Numbered from the stretch's first letter, positions 7,995 to 17,025 are shown. The stretch: DNA of 45,406 nucleotides from Bacteroidales bacterium (GCA_022768325.1 JALEMI010000119.1:1-45406), one strand, 5' to 3'. Notes: a model not told the origin generated them from the letters alone. A program made the numbers and translations.

Positions 7995-8564
7995 ATGAAA
8001 GAAGGCAAAATCGTCATCTTCTCCGCACCGTCGGGCTCGGGCAAGAGCACCATTGTCAATTACTTGCTGACGCGCAATCTTGGCCTTGAGTTCTCGGTCT
8101 CCGCCACGAGCCGCGCCCCGCGTGGTCAAGAGCAGAACGGCATCGAGTATTATTTCCTTACGCCCGATGAGTTCCGCCGCCGGATTGCCAACGGCGATTT
8201 CGTTGAGCATGAGGAGGTTTACGAAGGCTGTTTCTACGGCACATTGCGCAGCGAAATTGACCGGATATGGGCCAAGGGCAACACCATAGTCTTCGATGTC
8301 GACGTGAAGGGAGGCCTCAACCTTAAGAAGATTTTCGGCGACAAGGCGATGACCATTTTCATCCAACCCCCGTCCATTGACGAACTCCGTCGCAGGCTCG
8401 TATCCCGCGGTACGGATTCGCCCGAGAAGATTGAGCAGAGGCTCGCCAAGGCCGGGCAAGAGCTTGAATACGCCGCAAACTTCGACCACGTCGTCATCAA
8501 CGACGACCTCCCCACAGCGCAAGCTCAGGCAGAGAGCCTGATTAAAACTTTTATAGGCAAATAG
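7995..8564 (+). CDS. gmk: Guanylate kinase
   Basis: Guanylate kinase phosphorylates GMP to GDP with ATP and is essential for guanine nucleotide supply. The 189-residue protein shows the P-loop APSGSGKST (residues 10-18), the GMP-binding SATSRAPRGQEQNGIEYYF region and the later DVDVKGGLNLKK and RRRLVSRGTDS (lid) segments. Length and motif order are normal. It sits between yicC and nadD and is probably cotranscribed with them. Confidence 0.97.
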   Translation: MKEGKIVIFSAPSGSGKSTIVNYLLTRNLGLEFSVSATSRAPRGQEQNGIEYYFLTPDEFRRRIANGDFVEHEEVYEGCFYGTLRSEIDRIWAKGNTIVFDVDVKGGLNLKKIFGDKAMTIFIQPPSIDELRRRLVSRGTDSPEKIEQRLAKAGQELEYAANFDHVVINDDLPTAQAQAESLIKTFIGK

Positions 8565-8569
8565 CGGGA

Positions 8570-9148
8570 ATGAGAACAGCCCTCTTTTTCGGCTCTTTCA
8601 ACCCGATACACATTGGTCATTTGGCCTTGGCGCAATACGTCCTGAACTTTGGGGACGTTGACGAGGTGTGGCTCGTTGTAAGTCCGCACAACCCGTTCAA
8701 AAGCCCTAAGGACCTTGCCCCGGCCGAGGTGAGGCTCGAAATGGCGACCCTCGCGACTGCGGCTGACGACCGCATTAAGGTGGTAGACATCGAGATGCGG
8801 CTTCCGCAACCTTCGTACACGATAAACACTCTCGATGCGCTCGCCAAGTCGTTTCCCAATCGCGACTTTGCCATTATCATGGGCGATGATAATCTCGAAG
8901 GGCTGCCCCATTGGCGCGAAGCCCAACGCCTTATAAACGGGCGGACGTTCATCGTATACCCGCGCCCCAATCGCCATGCCGAGGCCAAGCCTATTGAGGA
9001 GATGGGCGGCAAGGTTGTGCGCCTTGACGCTCCGCAAATGGACATCTCGTCCACAATGATCAGGAAATGGGTCTCCGAGGGCAAGACGCCACGCCACTTT
9101 GTGCCAAACGAAATCATTGACACGGTAGTCAAGACCTACGGCGCATGA
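8570..9148 (+). CDS. nadD: Nicotinate-nucleotide adenylyltransferase
   Basis: NadD adenylates nicotinate mononucleotide to deamido-NAD in NAD biosynthesis. The 192-residue protein carries the nucleotidyltransferase signature GSFNPIHIGH (residues 8-17), the IIMGDDNLEGLPHW active-site region and the C-terminal ISSTMIRKW motif. The gene begins 5 bp after gmk and is the last of the operon before the strong terminator at 9162-9215. Confidence 0.97.
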   Translation: MRTALFFGSFNPIHIGHLALAQYVLNFGDVDEVWLVVSPHNPFKSPKDLAPAEVRLEMATLATAADDRIKVVDIEMRLPQPSYTINTLDALAKSFPNRDFAIIMGDDNLEGLPHWREAQRLINGRTFIVYPRPNRHAEAKPIEEMGGKVVRLDAPQMDISSTMIRKWVSEGKTPRHFVPNEIIDTVVKTYGA

Positions 9149-9161
9149 GCTGACAAATATG

Positions 9162-9215
9162 ACGAGCCGCCCTTTGCAAAACAAATGATGCAAAGGGCGG
9201 CTCGTTTTTTTTTTT
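9162..9215 (+). terminator. Strong Rho-independent terminator after nadD
   Basis: A 17-bp perfect stem (9162-9178 with 9189-9205) with a 10-nt loop leads into 11 consecutive T on the plus strand. It closes the ppx-yicC-gmk-nadD operon and faces the stop of the convergent GDSL gene at 9229. Confidence 0.95.
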
Positions 9216-9228
9216 ACACCCAACTGCG

Positions 9229-10023
9229 CTATTGGAACAGCGGGCCCGCTTTTTCAAGCCACAGGTCTGCCATCCGCCTATGACCGGCGGGCGTCGGATG
9301 GACACCATCCCAAATCCAGTAATCGGGGCGTGGCTGATTTCGGAGCAACTGCGCAAAAAGCTCATCAAAGCGCACCAACGTGGCCCCATATTCAGCAGCC
9401 ATCTTCACCACCCTATTGTCAAGGCTATCTATCAGGCTTTGGCGCAGACCAAAATTCGGGGCATCGCCCCTCCACCCTACTTTTCCGACAAAAGGCGTGC
9501 ATAAGACGAGGGCCACGTCGCTCTTGACACACCGCAGCGTATCGAGCATACCTCTGTATGCGGCATCCCATTTCTCGATGCCAAAAGGCGGCTGCCCCTC
9601 CTCCTTGCCTACGTAATACTCTATGTCGTTAGTCCCCACAAGAATCGACACGACGTCGGCATCCAAAGCCACGGCATCGGCATCCCAACGCGCGGCAAGG
9701 TCGTAGACTGTATTGCCCGAGATGCCTCTGTTATAGCACTTTATGTCGCGCTCGGGATATTGGCTCTGAATCTGCGAAGCGCAGAGCATCATGTAGCTGT
9801 GGCCGAAAATATGGTTCATGTCGGTCTGATTGCGCTCAGCCGTTGGGCGCATATCGCCACAGCTGTTGCCCCAGCCTCCGTCGGTTATCGAGTCGCCAAT
9901 GAAGAGAACCTTTGCGACCTTCCGTTTGGCCGCCTCGGTCTGATTGTCGTCGGCAGCTTGGCTTGCGCAAGCGGTTAAGATAAGGGCTGCGGCAATTGCC
10001 GATAATGTGGAGAGTGTTTTCAT
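9229..10023 (-). CDS. SGNH/GDSL-family hydrolase lipoprotein
   Basis: This is a predicted exported lipoprotein of 264 residues: signal peptide with lipobox LTAC, then the SGNH hydrolase fold. Catalytic blocks are visible: GDSIT (43-47, nucleophile Ser), the SILVGTNDIEYY block III (GxND) and the C-terminal DGVHPTPAGH block V (Asp-His pair). Such enzymes are esterases or acylhydrolases, often removing acetyl groups from polysaccharides; the substrate is unknown. I chose the ATG at 10023, at the signal peptide, rather than the longer open frame that overlaps the upstream nuclease gene. It lies 10 bp behind that gene, so one transcript is likely. Confidence 0.9.
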   Translation of the reverse strand: MKTLSTLSAIAAALILTACASQAADDNQTEAAKRKVAKVLFIGDSITDGGWGNSCGDMRPTAERNQTDMNHIFGHSYMMLCASQIQSQYPERDIKCYNRGISGNTVYDLAARWDADAVALDADVVSILVGTNDIEYYVGKEEGQPPFGIEKWDAAYRGMLDTLRCVKSDVALVLCTPFVGKVGWRGDAPNFGLRQSLIDSLDNRVVKMAAEYGATLVRFDELFAQLLRNQPRPDYWIWDGVHPTPAGHRRMADLWLEKAGPLFQ

Positions 10024-10033
10024 TTTTGCTGCG

Positions 10034-10990
10034 TTACCATTTTTCGTAATCGGCGAGAGCCTCAACGGATGTCTCGACTTTGTCATCAAGTCCGGGGAAG
10101 AAGTCATATCCCGTAATACGTTCCACCTCGTCGATGGAGTGGACATAAAGCTCCTTTTTCGAGCGTTTTCGACCATTATTTGCCACACCTGCGTCCGCTG
10201 CGTTCTTATCCTCATTTCGGCAGATGAAGCCTATTCCCTGATATTGACCATCTTTCACGGCCAGCACGACCTTGAAAAACGCATCGGGCACTTTCACCTT
10301 GTTTGCGCCAATAGTCCCCGCGTTGCTCTTCTTGTAATAGATTGGCCCCGTGACAATCATTACCTCGCCATACTTTATGGCCCATGCTCGGCACGACTTT
10401 TCAATCTGGTTCCAAACGCCAGTGTTGAGCTTACCCGCCTGCGGACAGATGTTCGTCAAGAGAAAAGACTGATACATCGCGTCCTCATCCCATCGGCAGT
10501 CGCCAGCGGGACACATGTGGCCTCTCGACCATCCACTGCCCTTATAATCAGAGCGGTTCGCCTTAGGGTCGGGGACTTCGTCGTCCTCGTGGAAGGGGCT
10601 TGTCTTAGGGCGTTCTACGACCTCCGCCGTGTGTTCTTCCGTCAGAGTCCATGCCACCCAGTTTGGGTTGCGAGTTTGCTTATTATACGACACGGTATAG
10701 CCCTTGCGACGCAAGATTTGCTCAGGAAGGTCCTCCCTACTTGCCGGCAACAAATCGTCGGACGAGAGGGCTGACTTGCGGGTCGTTGGCTGACTTAATG
10801 ACTTTTTTGCTTCACTTGCGGGCTCAACCTGCTCAACTTTCTCTGCCTTAGCGTCGTCCGCAGGATTGAGCATTTGCAGAACTGCGCTCCACCCGTAATT
10901 GTATACACAGACGCCGAGGACAAACAGAATGACGCCGAGCCGCACGAATAACGCCGTCCGTGATTGTTTTGTAGATTTTTTCCTTGCCAT
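10034..10990 (-). CDS. Membrane-anchored DNA/RNA non-specific endonuclease
   Basis: This 318-residue protein has a basic N-terminus and one transmembrane segment (about 13-38), then a linker and a beta-beta-alpha-metal nuclease domain of the NucA/EndoG type. The catalytic core SRGHMCPAGD holds the general-base His; the first residue of the usual DRGH is Ser here. It is followed by the metal-binding region FLLTNICPQAGKLNTGVWNQIE (Asn in the metal position). The domain faces the periplasm or cell surface and would degrade DNA and RNA without sequence preference, for nutrient scavenging or against incoming DNA. A near-consensus promoter lies at 11017-11024. Confidence 0.92.
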   Translation of the reverse strand: MARKKSTKQSRTALFVRLGVILFVLGVCVYNYGWSAVLQMLNPADDAKAEKVEQVEPASEAKKSLSQPTTRKSALSSDDLLPASREDLPEQILRRKGYTVSYNKQTRNPNWVAWTLTEEHTAEVVERPKTSPFHEDDEVPDPKANRSDYKGSGWSRGHMCPAGDCRWDEDAMYQSFLLTNICPQAGKLNTGVWNQIEKSCRAWAIKYGEVMIVTGPIYYKKSNAGTIGANKVKVPDAFFKVVLAVKDGQYQGIGFICRNEDKNAADAGVANNGRKRSKKELYVHSIDEVERITGYDFFPGLDDKVETSVEALADYEKW

Positions 10991-11016
10991 GAAAGGTCTT
11001 AATAATCTCGTTTTTG

Positions 11017-11024
11017 CGAATATA
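11017..11024 (-). promoter_or_regulatory. Near-consensus -7 element for the nuclease-GDSL pair
   Basis: On the minus strand it reads TATATTCG, 7 of 8 positions of TAnnTTTG, about 27 nt upstream of the nuclease ATG. Confidence 0.35.
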
Positions 11025-11053
11025 CGGATTTTTTTCGCGCGTACCCTTGGCGA

Positions 11054-12733
11054 CTAAAGCATGGCAATCACGACAATCTGTACAACTACCACCCTCACGA
11101 ACATACACAGCGGGTAAACCGTTGCGTAGCTTACCGACGGGGCCTCGCTCTGCGCAGCCTCGTTGGCATATCCCAACGCCATAGGATTGGCCATGCTTCC
11201 GCACAAGATTCCGCAGGTTGTTCCGAAGTCGAACTTACGGAGTTTCAAGATTATAGCCCCTACAATCACGACGGGAATAACCGTCAGGGCAAGACCGACA
11301 CACAGCCACAACAGCCCCTCAGGACGCACAACAGTATCGAAGAATTGAGGACCCGAATTGAGACCAAGACACGCCAAATAGAGCGACAAGCCGAGCTTGC
11401 GAAGCATTAGGTTGGCGCTGCGCGTAGTGAACGTGATTATGTGGAAAGAGGGGCCAAAAGCACCGGCCAGAATCCCGACAATGATGGGGCCGCCAGCCAT
11501 GCCAAGTTTTACGGGCATAGACATTCCCGGAAGGCTCAAAGGAACAGAGCCAAGGCCTAAACCGAGGAGAATCCCGAGGAAAATGCTCCCGAGATTTGGC
11601 TCATTAAGGCTCTCCACCGCGTTGCCAATGAACTTCGCGACGTTGTCAAGATTTCTTGCCTCGCCGACGGTCGTGAGGCGGTCGCCATACTGTAGTTTGA
11701 GGTCGTAGGTGGCGAGAAACCTGATGTCTCCTCGCGTGACGCGGCTGATGTTTACGCCATACGTGCTGCCGAAGTGAATGTCGCCGAGCCTCTTGCCATT
11801 GAGGGCCGGGTTGGACAATACGAAAGTGCGGCTTTCCACCTGACTGTCAACCTTATTCCAATCGATTTCCTCCTTATTCCAATCCTCTTTAGAACGCCGT
11901 CCGAAGAGGATTTCAAGGGCCGAGACCTCGTCTTTTTTCGATACGACCAATATGCCGTCGCCCTCCCAAAGGATAGTGGACGATTGGGGAACGAACACCT
12001 TCTCGTCTCGCCACACGCGCGAGACGATGAACTTAAGGTGGCTCATTTCGACAATCTCCTTGAGCGTCTTGCCGTTGACCCCCGGGTTAACCACGTCGAA
12101 ACGAGCCACAAACGTATCGTCGGACGTGAATTGCGAGTGCTTGAACGCGACAGTATCGCGGACGAAGATTCGTTTCAATATCGCCATGGCGAATATCACG
12201 CCCACCACGCCGAGCGGATAGGCAATGGCACACCCCAAGGCGGCACCACCTCCCGAAATTCCAAACTGCGCCAACGTCTGCTGGACGGCACCAAGGGCGG
12301 GCGTATTGGTTGTTGCACCGCAATATATTCCCATAGCCTCGGGTACGCCTATCGTAGTCAGTTCCGCCACGGCAACGGCGGAAACCGTACCCACAAGGAC
12401 AAGAGCCAAGCCCCAAAAATTGAGCCTCATCCCGTCATGACGCAACGAGTTGAAAAAGCTCGGCCCGACTTGCAGACCCAGGGCATAGACAAACAAAACG
12501 AGGCCAAACGTCTCGACATATAACAACACGTCGGGGTTGAGACTAAACCCAAAATGGCCGGCAAGGATGCCAATAAAGAAGACAAACGCCACGCCGAGCG
12601 ACAGGCCACCAATCTTTATCTTGGCCAAAGCCATACCAATGGTAACGATAATGGCCAATACGGCCACCGCCTGAGTGGCGGAATGCCCCGTCATCAGGTC
12701 TTCAATCAACTGAGGAATTGACATTAAGAACAT
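11054..12733 (-). CDS. AspT/YidE-type putative transporter with two TrkA-C domains
   Basis: This 559-residue inner-membrane protein belongs to the aspartate:alanine exchanger family (YidE/YbjL/AspT). Two blocks of about five hydrophobic helices (roughly 15-190 and 385-559) flank a cytoplasmic middle part with two RCK/TrkA-C-type domains (about 205-290 and 295-380). The second half carries GMAGGPIIVGILAGAFG and GLNSGPQFF, and the first half has matching YALGLQVGPSFF and GATTNTPALGA stretches, the internal duplication typical of the family. The substrate is unknown; characterised AspT exchanges dicarboxylic amino acids. Translation may start at the first ATG or at the internal MSIPQ four codons later. 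Confidence 0.9.
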   Translation of the reverse strand: MFLMSIPQLIEDLMTGHSATQAVAVLAIIVTIGMALAKIKIGGLSLGVAFVFFIGILAGHFGFSLNPDVLLYVETFGLVLFVYALGLQVGPSFFNSLRHDGMRLNFWGLALVLVGTVSAVAVAELTTIGVPEAMGIYCGATTNTPALGAVQQTLAQFGISGGGAALGCAIAYPLGVVGVIFAMAILKRIFVRDTVAFKHSQFTSDDTFVARFDVVNPGVNGKTLKEIVEMSHLKFIVSRVWRDEKVFVPQSSTILWEGDGILVVSKKDEVSALEILFGRRSKEDWNKEEIDWNKVDSQVESRTFVLSNPALNGKRLGDIHFGSTYGVNISRVTRGDIRFLATYDLKLQYGDRLTTVGEARNLDNVAKFIGNAVESLNEPNLGSIFLGILLGLGLGSVPLSLPGMSMPVKLGMAGGPIIVGILAGAFGPSFHIITFTTRSANLMLRKLGLSLYLACLGLNSGPQFFDTVVRPEGLLWLCVGLALTVIPVVIVGAIILKLRKFDFGTTCGILCGSMANPMALGYANEAAQSEAPSVSYATVYPLCMFVRVVVVQIVVIAML

Positions 12734-12788
12734 ATCTCAACAGGGGACGAAACAGGTGGGGATAAGCACTCCTGAAAAATAAGCGCAG

Positions 12789-12796
12789 CAAAATTA
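12789..12796 (-). promoter_or_regulatory. -7 promoter element for the AspT-type transporter
   Basis: On the minus strand it reads TAATTTTG, an exact TAnnTTTG match, about 56 nt before the start codon. It lies just downstream of the terminator of the preceding M13 peptidase gene, so the transporter appears to be its own transcription unit. Confidence 0.5.
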
Positions 12797-12831
12797 GCAA
12801 GAATGGGAAAACGCTGTACTGAAGCGCAATC

Positions 12832-12866
12832 AAAAAGGGCAAGGCCTGTTTTTGAAGACCTTGCCC
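12832..12866 (-). terminator. Rho-independent terminator after the M13 peptidase
   Basis: An 11-bp stem (12837-12847 with 12856-12866, one G-U type position) is followed on the minus strand by five T (12836-12832). It lies 28 nt past the peptidase stop codon. Confidence 0.8.
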
Positions 12867-12893
12867 AGTGCATATTATATAGCCTTATCCGGA

Positions 12894-14936
12894 TTACCAG
12901 ATAGCGATTCTGTCGGCTGGAGCCAAATACATCTTGTCGCCCTCTTTTACGTCGAACGCAGAGTAGAAGAAGTCGAGGAGAGGCAGCTGGCCGTTAACAC
13001 GCAGACGACCTGGAGAGTGGGGGTCGGTCTGAACCTGCTGGTAGAGAGCCTCGTCGCGGATTGCGTTTGCCCAGATGCGGGAGTAGCCGAGGAGGAAACG
13101 CTGCTCGGCAGTCTGACCATCGATTGGCGCAGGCTCACTCTTGCCCTTGAGGGTGTTGCGGAAAGCCTGATGAGCAATGTTGAGACCGCCGAGGTCGGCA
13201 ATGTTCTCGCCGAGGGTGAGGCGACCGTTGATTTTGAGGGAGTCGATAGCCGTGAGGCCGCCGAAGTAGTCTACAAGGCGCGAGGTAGCTTTCTCAAACT
13301 CCTTGCAATCGGCCTCAGTCCACCAGTTTTTGAGGTTGCCCTCTTTGTCGAACTGACGGCCCTGGTCATCGAATCCGTGCGTCATCTCGTGACCGATAAC
13401 GACACCGATTGCGCCAAAGTTGACGGCATCGTCGCCATTAGCATAGAAGAAAGGAGGCTGGAGAATTGCGGCGGGGAAGACAATCTCGTTGCCCATGGGG
13501 TTGTAGTAGGCGTTGACGGTCTGAGGCGTCATGAACCACTCGTCTTTGTCAACAGGGTTGTTGATCTTGGCCATCTCCTCCTTATGCTGGAAGATGGAGA
13601 CGGCAACCAAGTTCTCGGCATAGCTCTTTGCGGGGTCAATCTCAAGGGTGCTGTAATCCTTCCATTTGTCGGGATAGCCAACCTTGACCTTGATGGCGGC
13701 GAGTTTCTCGTGGGCAGCCATCTTGGTGCTGTCGCCCATCCAAGTGAGAGCGTCGATGCGCTCGCCAAAAGAGATGCGGAGCTGCTCAATGAGGTCGACC
13801 ATACGCTTCTTGGCGGCCTCGGGGAAGTGCCTCTCAACATAGAGGCGGCCGAGAGCCTCGCCCATGCATTCCTCAACGGTGCCGAGGGTTCGCTTCCAGA
13901 GGGGGCGCATCTCCTGCGTACCGCTGAGAACTCGACCGTAGAAGTCAAACCTTACGGCGTAAATCTCGCTCGTGAGGCATGAAGAGAAGCCGCTGATGGT
14001 CTTGTAGGTCAAGTAGTCTGCGACGACGGCAGTGTCGGCCTTAGCGACAACGTCGAACACTTTGCTGAAGTACTTCACCTGGCCGACGTTGATGTCCTTA
14101 ACCTCTGCGCCAAGCGTTGCGAAATATGTATCCCAGTCGAAACCTTTGGACAGCTCCTTAAGGGTGGCGAGGGTATTCTTGTTGCTTACGGCTTGCGGGT
14201 TGCGGTTCTCCTCCTTGGTGTTCATGATCTCGGCGAGTTGCTTCTCCAAAGCGAAGATGGCCTCTGCGCGAGCCTCGGAGTTATCGAGACCGGCGATGGT
14301 CAAGAGCTTGGCAATCATGACCTTGTAGCTTGAGATGATGCCAGCGCCACGCTCAGTCTCATCGAAATAGTAGTCGCGGTCAGGAAGACCGATACCCGCC
14401 TGCCACAACTCGCTAATGTTTACGGAGCTATTCTCGTAGTCGGGGGTGCAGCCGAAAGAGAAGAAGGGGCTTGCAATGAAGGTGTGCATCGTGCCGATGA
14501 GATTTGCGAACTCCGCGGGCTCGGAGAACTTGGCGGCACGTGCCTTCGCGAGGTATCCCTTGATTGGCTCGATGCCCTCGCTGTCGCGACGGAGGGTGTC
14601 CATTCCGAGCTTGAAGAGGTCTCCAATCTTCTGAGCCTCGGTGCCTTTGGGGGCATTTGCTTTCTGAGCCTCGTCGACGATGGCATGGAGGTTTTCGATG
14701 CTCTCCTCATAAAGCATATCGAAAGCGCCATAACGAGCGCGGTCTCCTGGGATAGGGTGTTGTGCAATCCAGCCACCGTTGGTGGACTGATAGAAATCGT
14801 CTTCAAGACGTACTGTCGAGTCCTGGTCGGCAGCGGTGAAGTGAGCCACGCCGTCACCTGCGGACTCCTTGCCTGGGGAGCAGCTGCTTATTGAGCCAGC
14901 GGCAACGCCGAGCAAGAGAATTTGCTTTGCATTCAT
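12894..14936 (-). CDS. M13 (neprilysin/PepO-type) zinc metallopeptidase lipoprotein
   Basis: This is an exported 680-residue endopeptidase of family M13. The short signal peptide ends in a lipobox-like SSC (start chosen at the ATG 14936, MNAKQ). The N-terminal M13 domain includes STNGGWIAQHPIPGDRARYGAFD. The catalytic domain has the zinc site HEMTH (516-520) and the third-ligand motif ENIADLGG (577-584). The protein ends in the family's terminal Trp. PepO-like enzymes cut short peptides at hydrophobic residues. It is monocistronic here, with a promoter at 14980-14987 and a terminator at 12832-12866. Confidence 0.95.
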   Translation of the reverse strand: MNAKQILLLGVAAGSISSCSPGKESAGDGVAHFTAADQDSTVRLEDDFYQSTNGGWIAQHPIPGDRARYGAFDMLYEESIENLHAIVDEAQKANAPKGTEAQKIGDLFKLGMDTLRRDSEGIEPIKGYLAKARAAKFSEPAEFANLIGTMHTFIASPFFSFGCTPDYENSSVNISELWQAGIGLPDRDYYFDETERGAGIISSYKVMIAKLLTIAGLDNSEARAEAIFALEKQLAEIMNTKEENRNPQAVSNKNTLATLKELSKGFDWDTYFATLGAEVKDINVGQVKYFSKVFDVVAKADTAVVADYLTYKTISGFSSCLTSEIYAVRFDFYGRVLSGTQEMRPLWKRTLGTVEECMGEALGRLYVERHFPEAAKKRMVDLIEQLRISFGERIDALTWMGDSTKMAAHEKLAAIKVKVGYPDKWKDYSTLEIDPAKSYAENLVAVSIFQHKEEMAKINNPVDKDEWFMTPQTVNAYYNPMGNEIVFPAAILQPPFFYANGDDAVNFGAIGVVIGHEMTHGFDDQGRQFDKEGNLKNWWTEADCKEFEKATSRLVDYFGGLTAIDSLKINGRLTLGENIADLGGLNIAHQAFRNTLKGKSEPAPIDGQTAEQRFLLGYSRIWANAIRDEALYQQVQTDPHSPGRLRVNGQLPLLDFFYSAFDVKEGDKMYLAPADRIAIW

Positions 14937-14979
14937 TGTCTGTTTGTTTTGAGTTTCAATTTGGTTAAAACACATATTG

Positions 14980-14987
14980 CAAAGCTA
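14980..14987 (-). promoter_or_regulatory. -7 promoter element for the M13 peptidase
   Basis: On the minus strand it reads TAGCTTTG, an exact TAnnTTTG match, about 44 nt upstream of the ATG at 14936. The farther-upstream in-frame start at 14975 would fall at or before the expected transcript start, which favours 14936. Confidence 0.5.
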
Positions 14988-15182
14988 ACGATTTGCGTAT
15001 CTCTACGAACGCCCATCTTGTTAAATTTTTCTTAAACAAGCCGCCTTTACCTGTGCTTTTTAACAGCGAACGCCAATATTGTGAAGAAATGACACTTCAA
15101 GTCCTACGCCAAATTACTCAATAAAAGCATGACAAAACAGCGCATAGCGCGGCGGACGGGCGAGTGTACGCATTCTTTTTAG

Positions 15183-15190
15183 TAAATTTG
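15183..15190 (+). promoter_or_regulatory. -7 promoter element for the DUF6452-DUF6048-LOG-DUF4271 cluster
   Basis: TAAATTTG matches the consensus exactly, about 45 nt before the DUF6452 ATG. The predicted leader contains a small CACGCC/GGCGTG hairpin at about 15204-15221. Confidence 0.5.
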
Positions 15191-15234
15191 CGCCGGAAAA
15201 CGTCACGCCCCCATAGGCGTGAGAAGCGTCATAA

Positions 15235-15714
15235 ATGAAAACACGCTCAAAAAATATCCTTGCAACGCTGTCTGCGGCATTCGCCGCCGCAATGGCATTG
15301 GCAGCTTGCAACGCCGAAGACGATATGCAGCTCTCGTATCAGCACACGGTACAGGCGGGGCTATACTCCATGCACACGCACAACGACACGACGCTGACAA
15401 AAGTCCAGATTTTCGGAATTGGGCGGGAAGACTCGCTACTCTATGACGAGGAGTCGATAGGTAAGCTATTCCTCAACCTCAATTTGAGCCGATGCACGAC
15501 AGAATACGTGTTTTGCACACAAACCCTCCAAGACGACCTTTTTTTCACGTACCAGAAGCAGAAAGAGCCAGTCTCGGGAAGCTCGGGCATTGCCATGGAA
15601 CTGACGCTCGACTCCGTTGGTCACACCACGACCTTCATCGACTCCATAGCCGTCGTAGAGTCTAAAATACGTTACAACGAGAGCCTTGAGAACATCAAAA
15701 TTTTTATTTATTAG
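15235..15714 (+). CDS. DUF6452-type lipoprotein
   Basis: This is a 159-residue predicted lipoprotein with signal peptide and lipobox LAAC (Cys25). The body is beta-rich and carries the pattern I associate with DUF6452: a VQAGLYSMHT strand, DTTLTKVQIFGIGREDSLLYD, a CTTEYVF strand and a final IDSIAVVESKIRYNESLENIKIF. Function is unknown. The 3' end overlaps the DUF6048 start by 29 bp, which implies translational coupling and a shared role at the envelope. The pair is conserved in Bacteroidales. Confidence 0.8.
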   Translation: MKTRSKNILATLSAAFAAAMALAACNAEDDMQLSYQHTVQAGLYSMHTHNDTTLTKVQIFGIGREDSLLYDEESIGKLFLNLNLSRCTTEYVFCTQTLQDDLFFTYQKQKEPVSGSSGIAMELTLDSVGHTTTFIDSIAVVESKIRYNESLENIKIFIY

Positions 15715-16450
15715 CCTCATTCTCATAGCGTTATCGCTATTTGGCGAAGTCAAGGCGCAACAAGACGCCACGACGGCGAGCACCACCTCCTCCAGCGGCA
15801 CCACGGCCCAGGGCGAGGAACGCGAGGCGAAGAAAGAACCCAAGATTGTCGTAGTCAAAGACCAAGGCCTTGCGCTTGGCATAGACCTGTCGCCCTTCAT
15901 AATCAGGGCCGTAAAGGACGAGCGGACGGGCTTTTGCGTCGTCGGCCGTTATGGTGTCAGGAACAGATGGTTCGCCGCAGCGGAAGTGGGTTTTGAACAC
16001 ATAAAGTACGCGAAGAAAAACTACGACTACAAGTCGAACGGCTCGTATGTCCGCATAGGAATGGACTACGACATATTCAACTCGGAAGACGCGCCGACCA
16101 ACGACAACGTCTTCGTAGGCCTGCGTTACGCATACGCATGGCAACAGCACGAGAGCGGCAAGTTCACCATTGTGGACGACTACTGGGGCGACTATGAGGG
16201 CAGCGTAGGCAAGACGTCCGTCAACTCGCACTCGGTGGACCTCCTCGGCGGAATACGTTGCGAGATGTTGCGCAACCTGTACATGGGCTGGACGTTCAGA
16301 TGCCGTTTCCTGCTGGCCTCAAAACACTCGGACGACCTCAAACCCTACGCCATTGCCGGCTATGGCAACTACGACAACAAAGTCGCCATAGGGTTCAGCT
16401 ATACCATTGAATATCAGATTCCTTTCAACAAATTAGGCAAGAAAAAATGA
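15686..16450 (+). CDS. DUF6048-type outer-membrane beta-barrel protein
   Basis: This 254-residue protein has a Sec signal peptide (cleavage after VKAQ), a low-complexity Thr/Ser/Gln/Glu/Lys linker, then alternating amphipathic strands typical of a small outer-membrane barrel (for example AAEVGFEHIKYAKKNYDYKS and SYVRIGMDYDIF) and a terminal IEYQIPF strand. It resembles DUF6048, which regularly follows DUF6452. The start is a TTG inside the upstream gene; no ATG in frame precedes the signal peptide. The next gene overlaps its stop by 4 bp. Its role is not known; partnership with the DUF6452 lipoprotein is inferred from gene order. Confidence 0.78.
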   Translation: MRTSKFLFISLILIALSLFGEVKAQQDATTASTTSSSGTTAQGEEREAKKEPKIVVVKDQGLALGIDLSPFIIRAVKDERTGFCVVGRYGVRNRWFAAAEVGFEHIKYAKKNYDYKSNGSYVRIGMDYDIFNSEDAPTNDNVFVGLRYAYAWQQHESGKFTIVDDYWGDYEGSVGKTSVNSHSVDLLGGIRCEMLRNLYMGWTFRCRFLLASKHSDDLKPYAIAGYGNYDNKVAIGFSYTIEYQIPFNKLGKKK

Positions 16451-17025
16451 AACGAGCTTGCGTCTTTTGCGCATCGAGCACCAAGATTCCGCAGGTGTAT
16501 ATTGACGACGCTAATCGCCTCGGCGAGCTGCTTGTCGAGAACGGGTGGGGAATCGTATACGGCGGTGGCAGCGTCGGACTTATGGGTGCTGTGGCCGACT
16601 CTGCCCTTGCGAAAGGGGGCGAAGTGGTGGGAATCATCCCCACTTTCATGGTCGAAGTGGAGTGGCAGCACCACGGCGTGAAAGATATGCGCCAGACGGA
16701 GACCATGAGCGAGCGCAAACGCAAAATGATAGAGATGAGCGACGCCATAATAACCCTCCCGGGCAGCACGGGTACCATGGACGAATTTTTTGAAGCCATG
16801 GCCGACAAGAAACTCGGGCTGTTTGGCAAACCGCTCATCTTGCTGAACACCAACGGATTCTTTGACCATACGATTGCGCAAATGGAGCGCATGGTGAGCG
16901 AGAACTTCATGACACGCCGCCACATGGACGTAGTGTCCGTGGCCACGACGCCCGAAGAGGTTATAGCCCTTCTCGAAGCCCCCACCCCAGGGCCGTTGAA
17001 CTTGGAAGACGCAGCCGTAAAATAG
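16447..17025 (+). CDS. LOG/TIGR00730-family Rossmann protein (putative nucleotide phosphoribohydrolase)
   Basis: This 192-residue cytoplasmic protein belongs to the family annotated in plants as cytokinin riboside 5'-monophosphate phosphoribohydrolase. Bacterial relatives hydrolyse AMP or cytokinin nucleotides to base and ribose 5-phosphate. Visible motifs are the N-terminal ASSTKIP, GGGSVGLMGAVADSAL (about 35-50) and the catalytic region with MSERKRKM and PGSTGTMDEFFEAM. The last differs from the usual PGGxGTxxE by Ser for the second Gly, while the catalytic Glu is kept. The gene overlaps DUF6048 by ATGA and precedes DUF4271 by 10 bp. Confidence 0.9.
   Translation: MKRACVFCASSTKIPQVYIDDANRLGELLVENGWGIVYGGGSVGLMGAVADSALAKGGEVVGIIPTFMVEVEWQHHGVKDMRQTETMSERKRKMIEMSDAIITLPGSTGTMDEFFEAMADKKLGLFGKPLILLNTNGFFDHTIAQMERMVSENFMTRRHMDVVSVATTPEEVIALLEAPTPGPLNLEDAAVK

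Noticed and set aside
12852-13982. Plus-strand frame of 376 codons
   Set aside because: It lies antisense to the M13 peptidase catalytic domain; the Val/Leu/Glu-rich translation is typical of a shadow frame.
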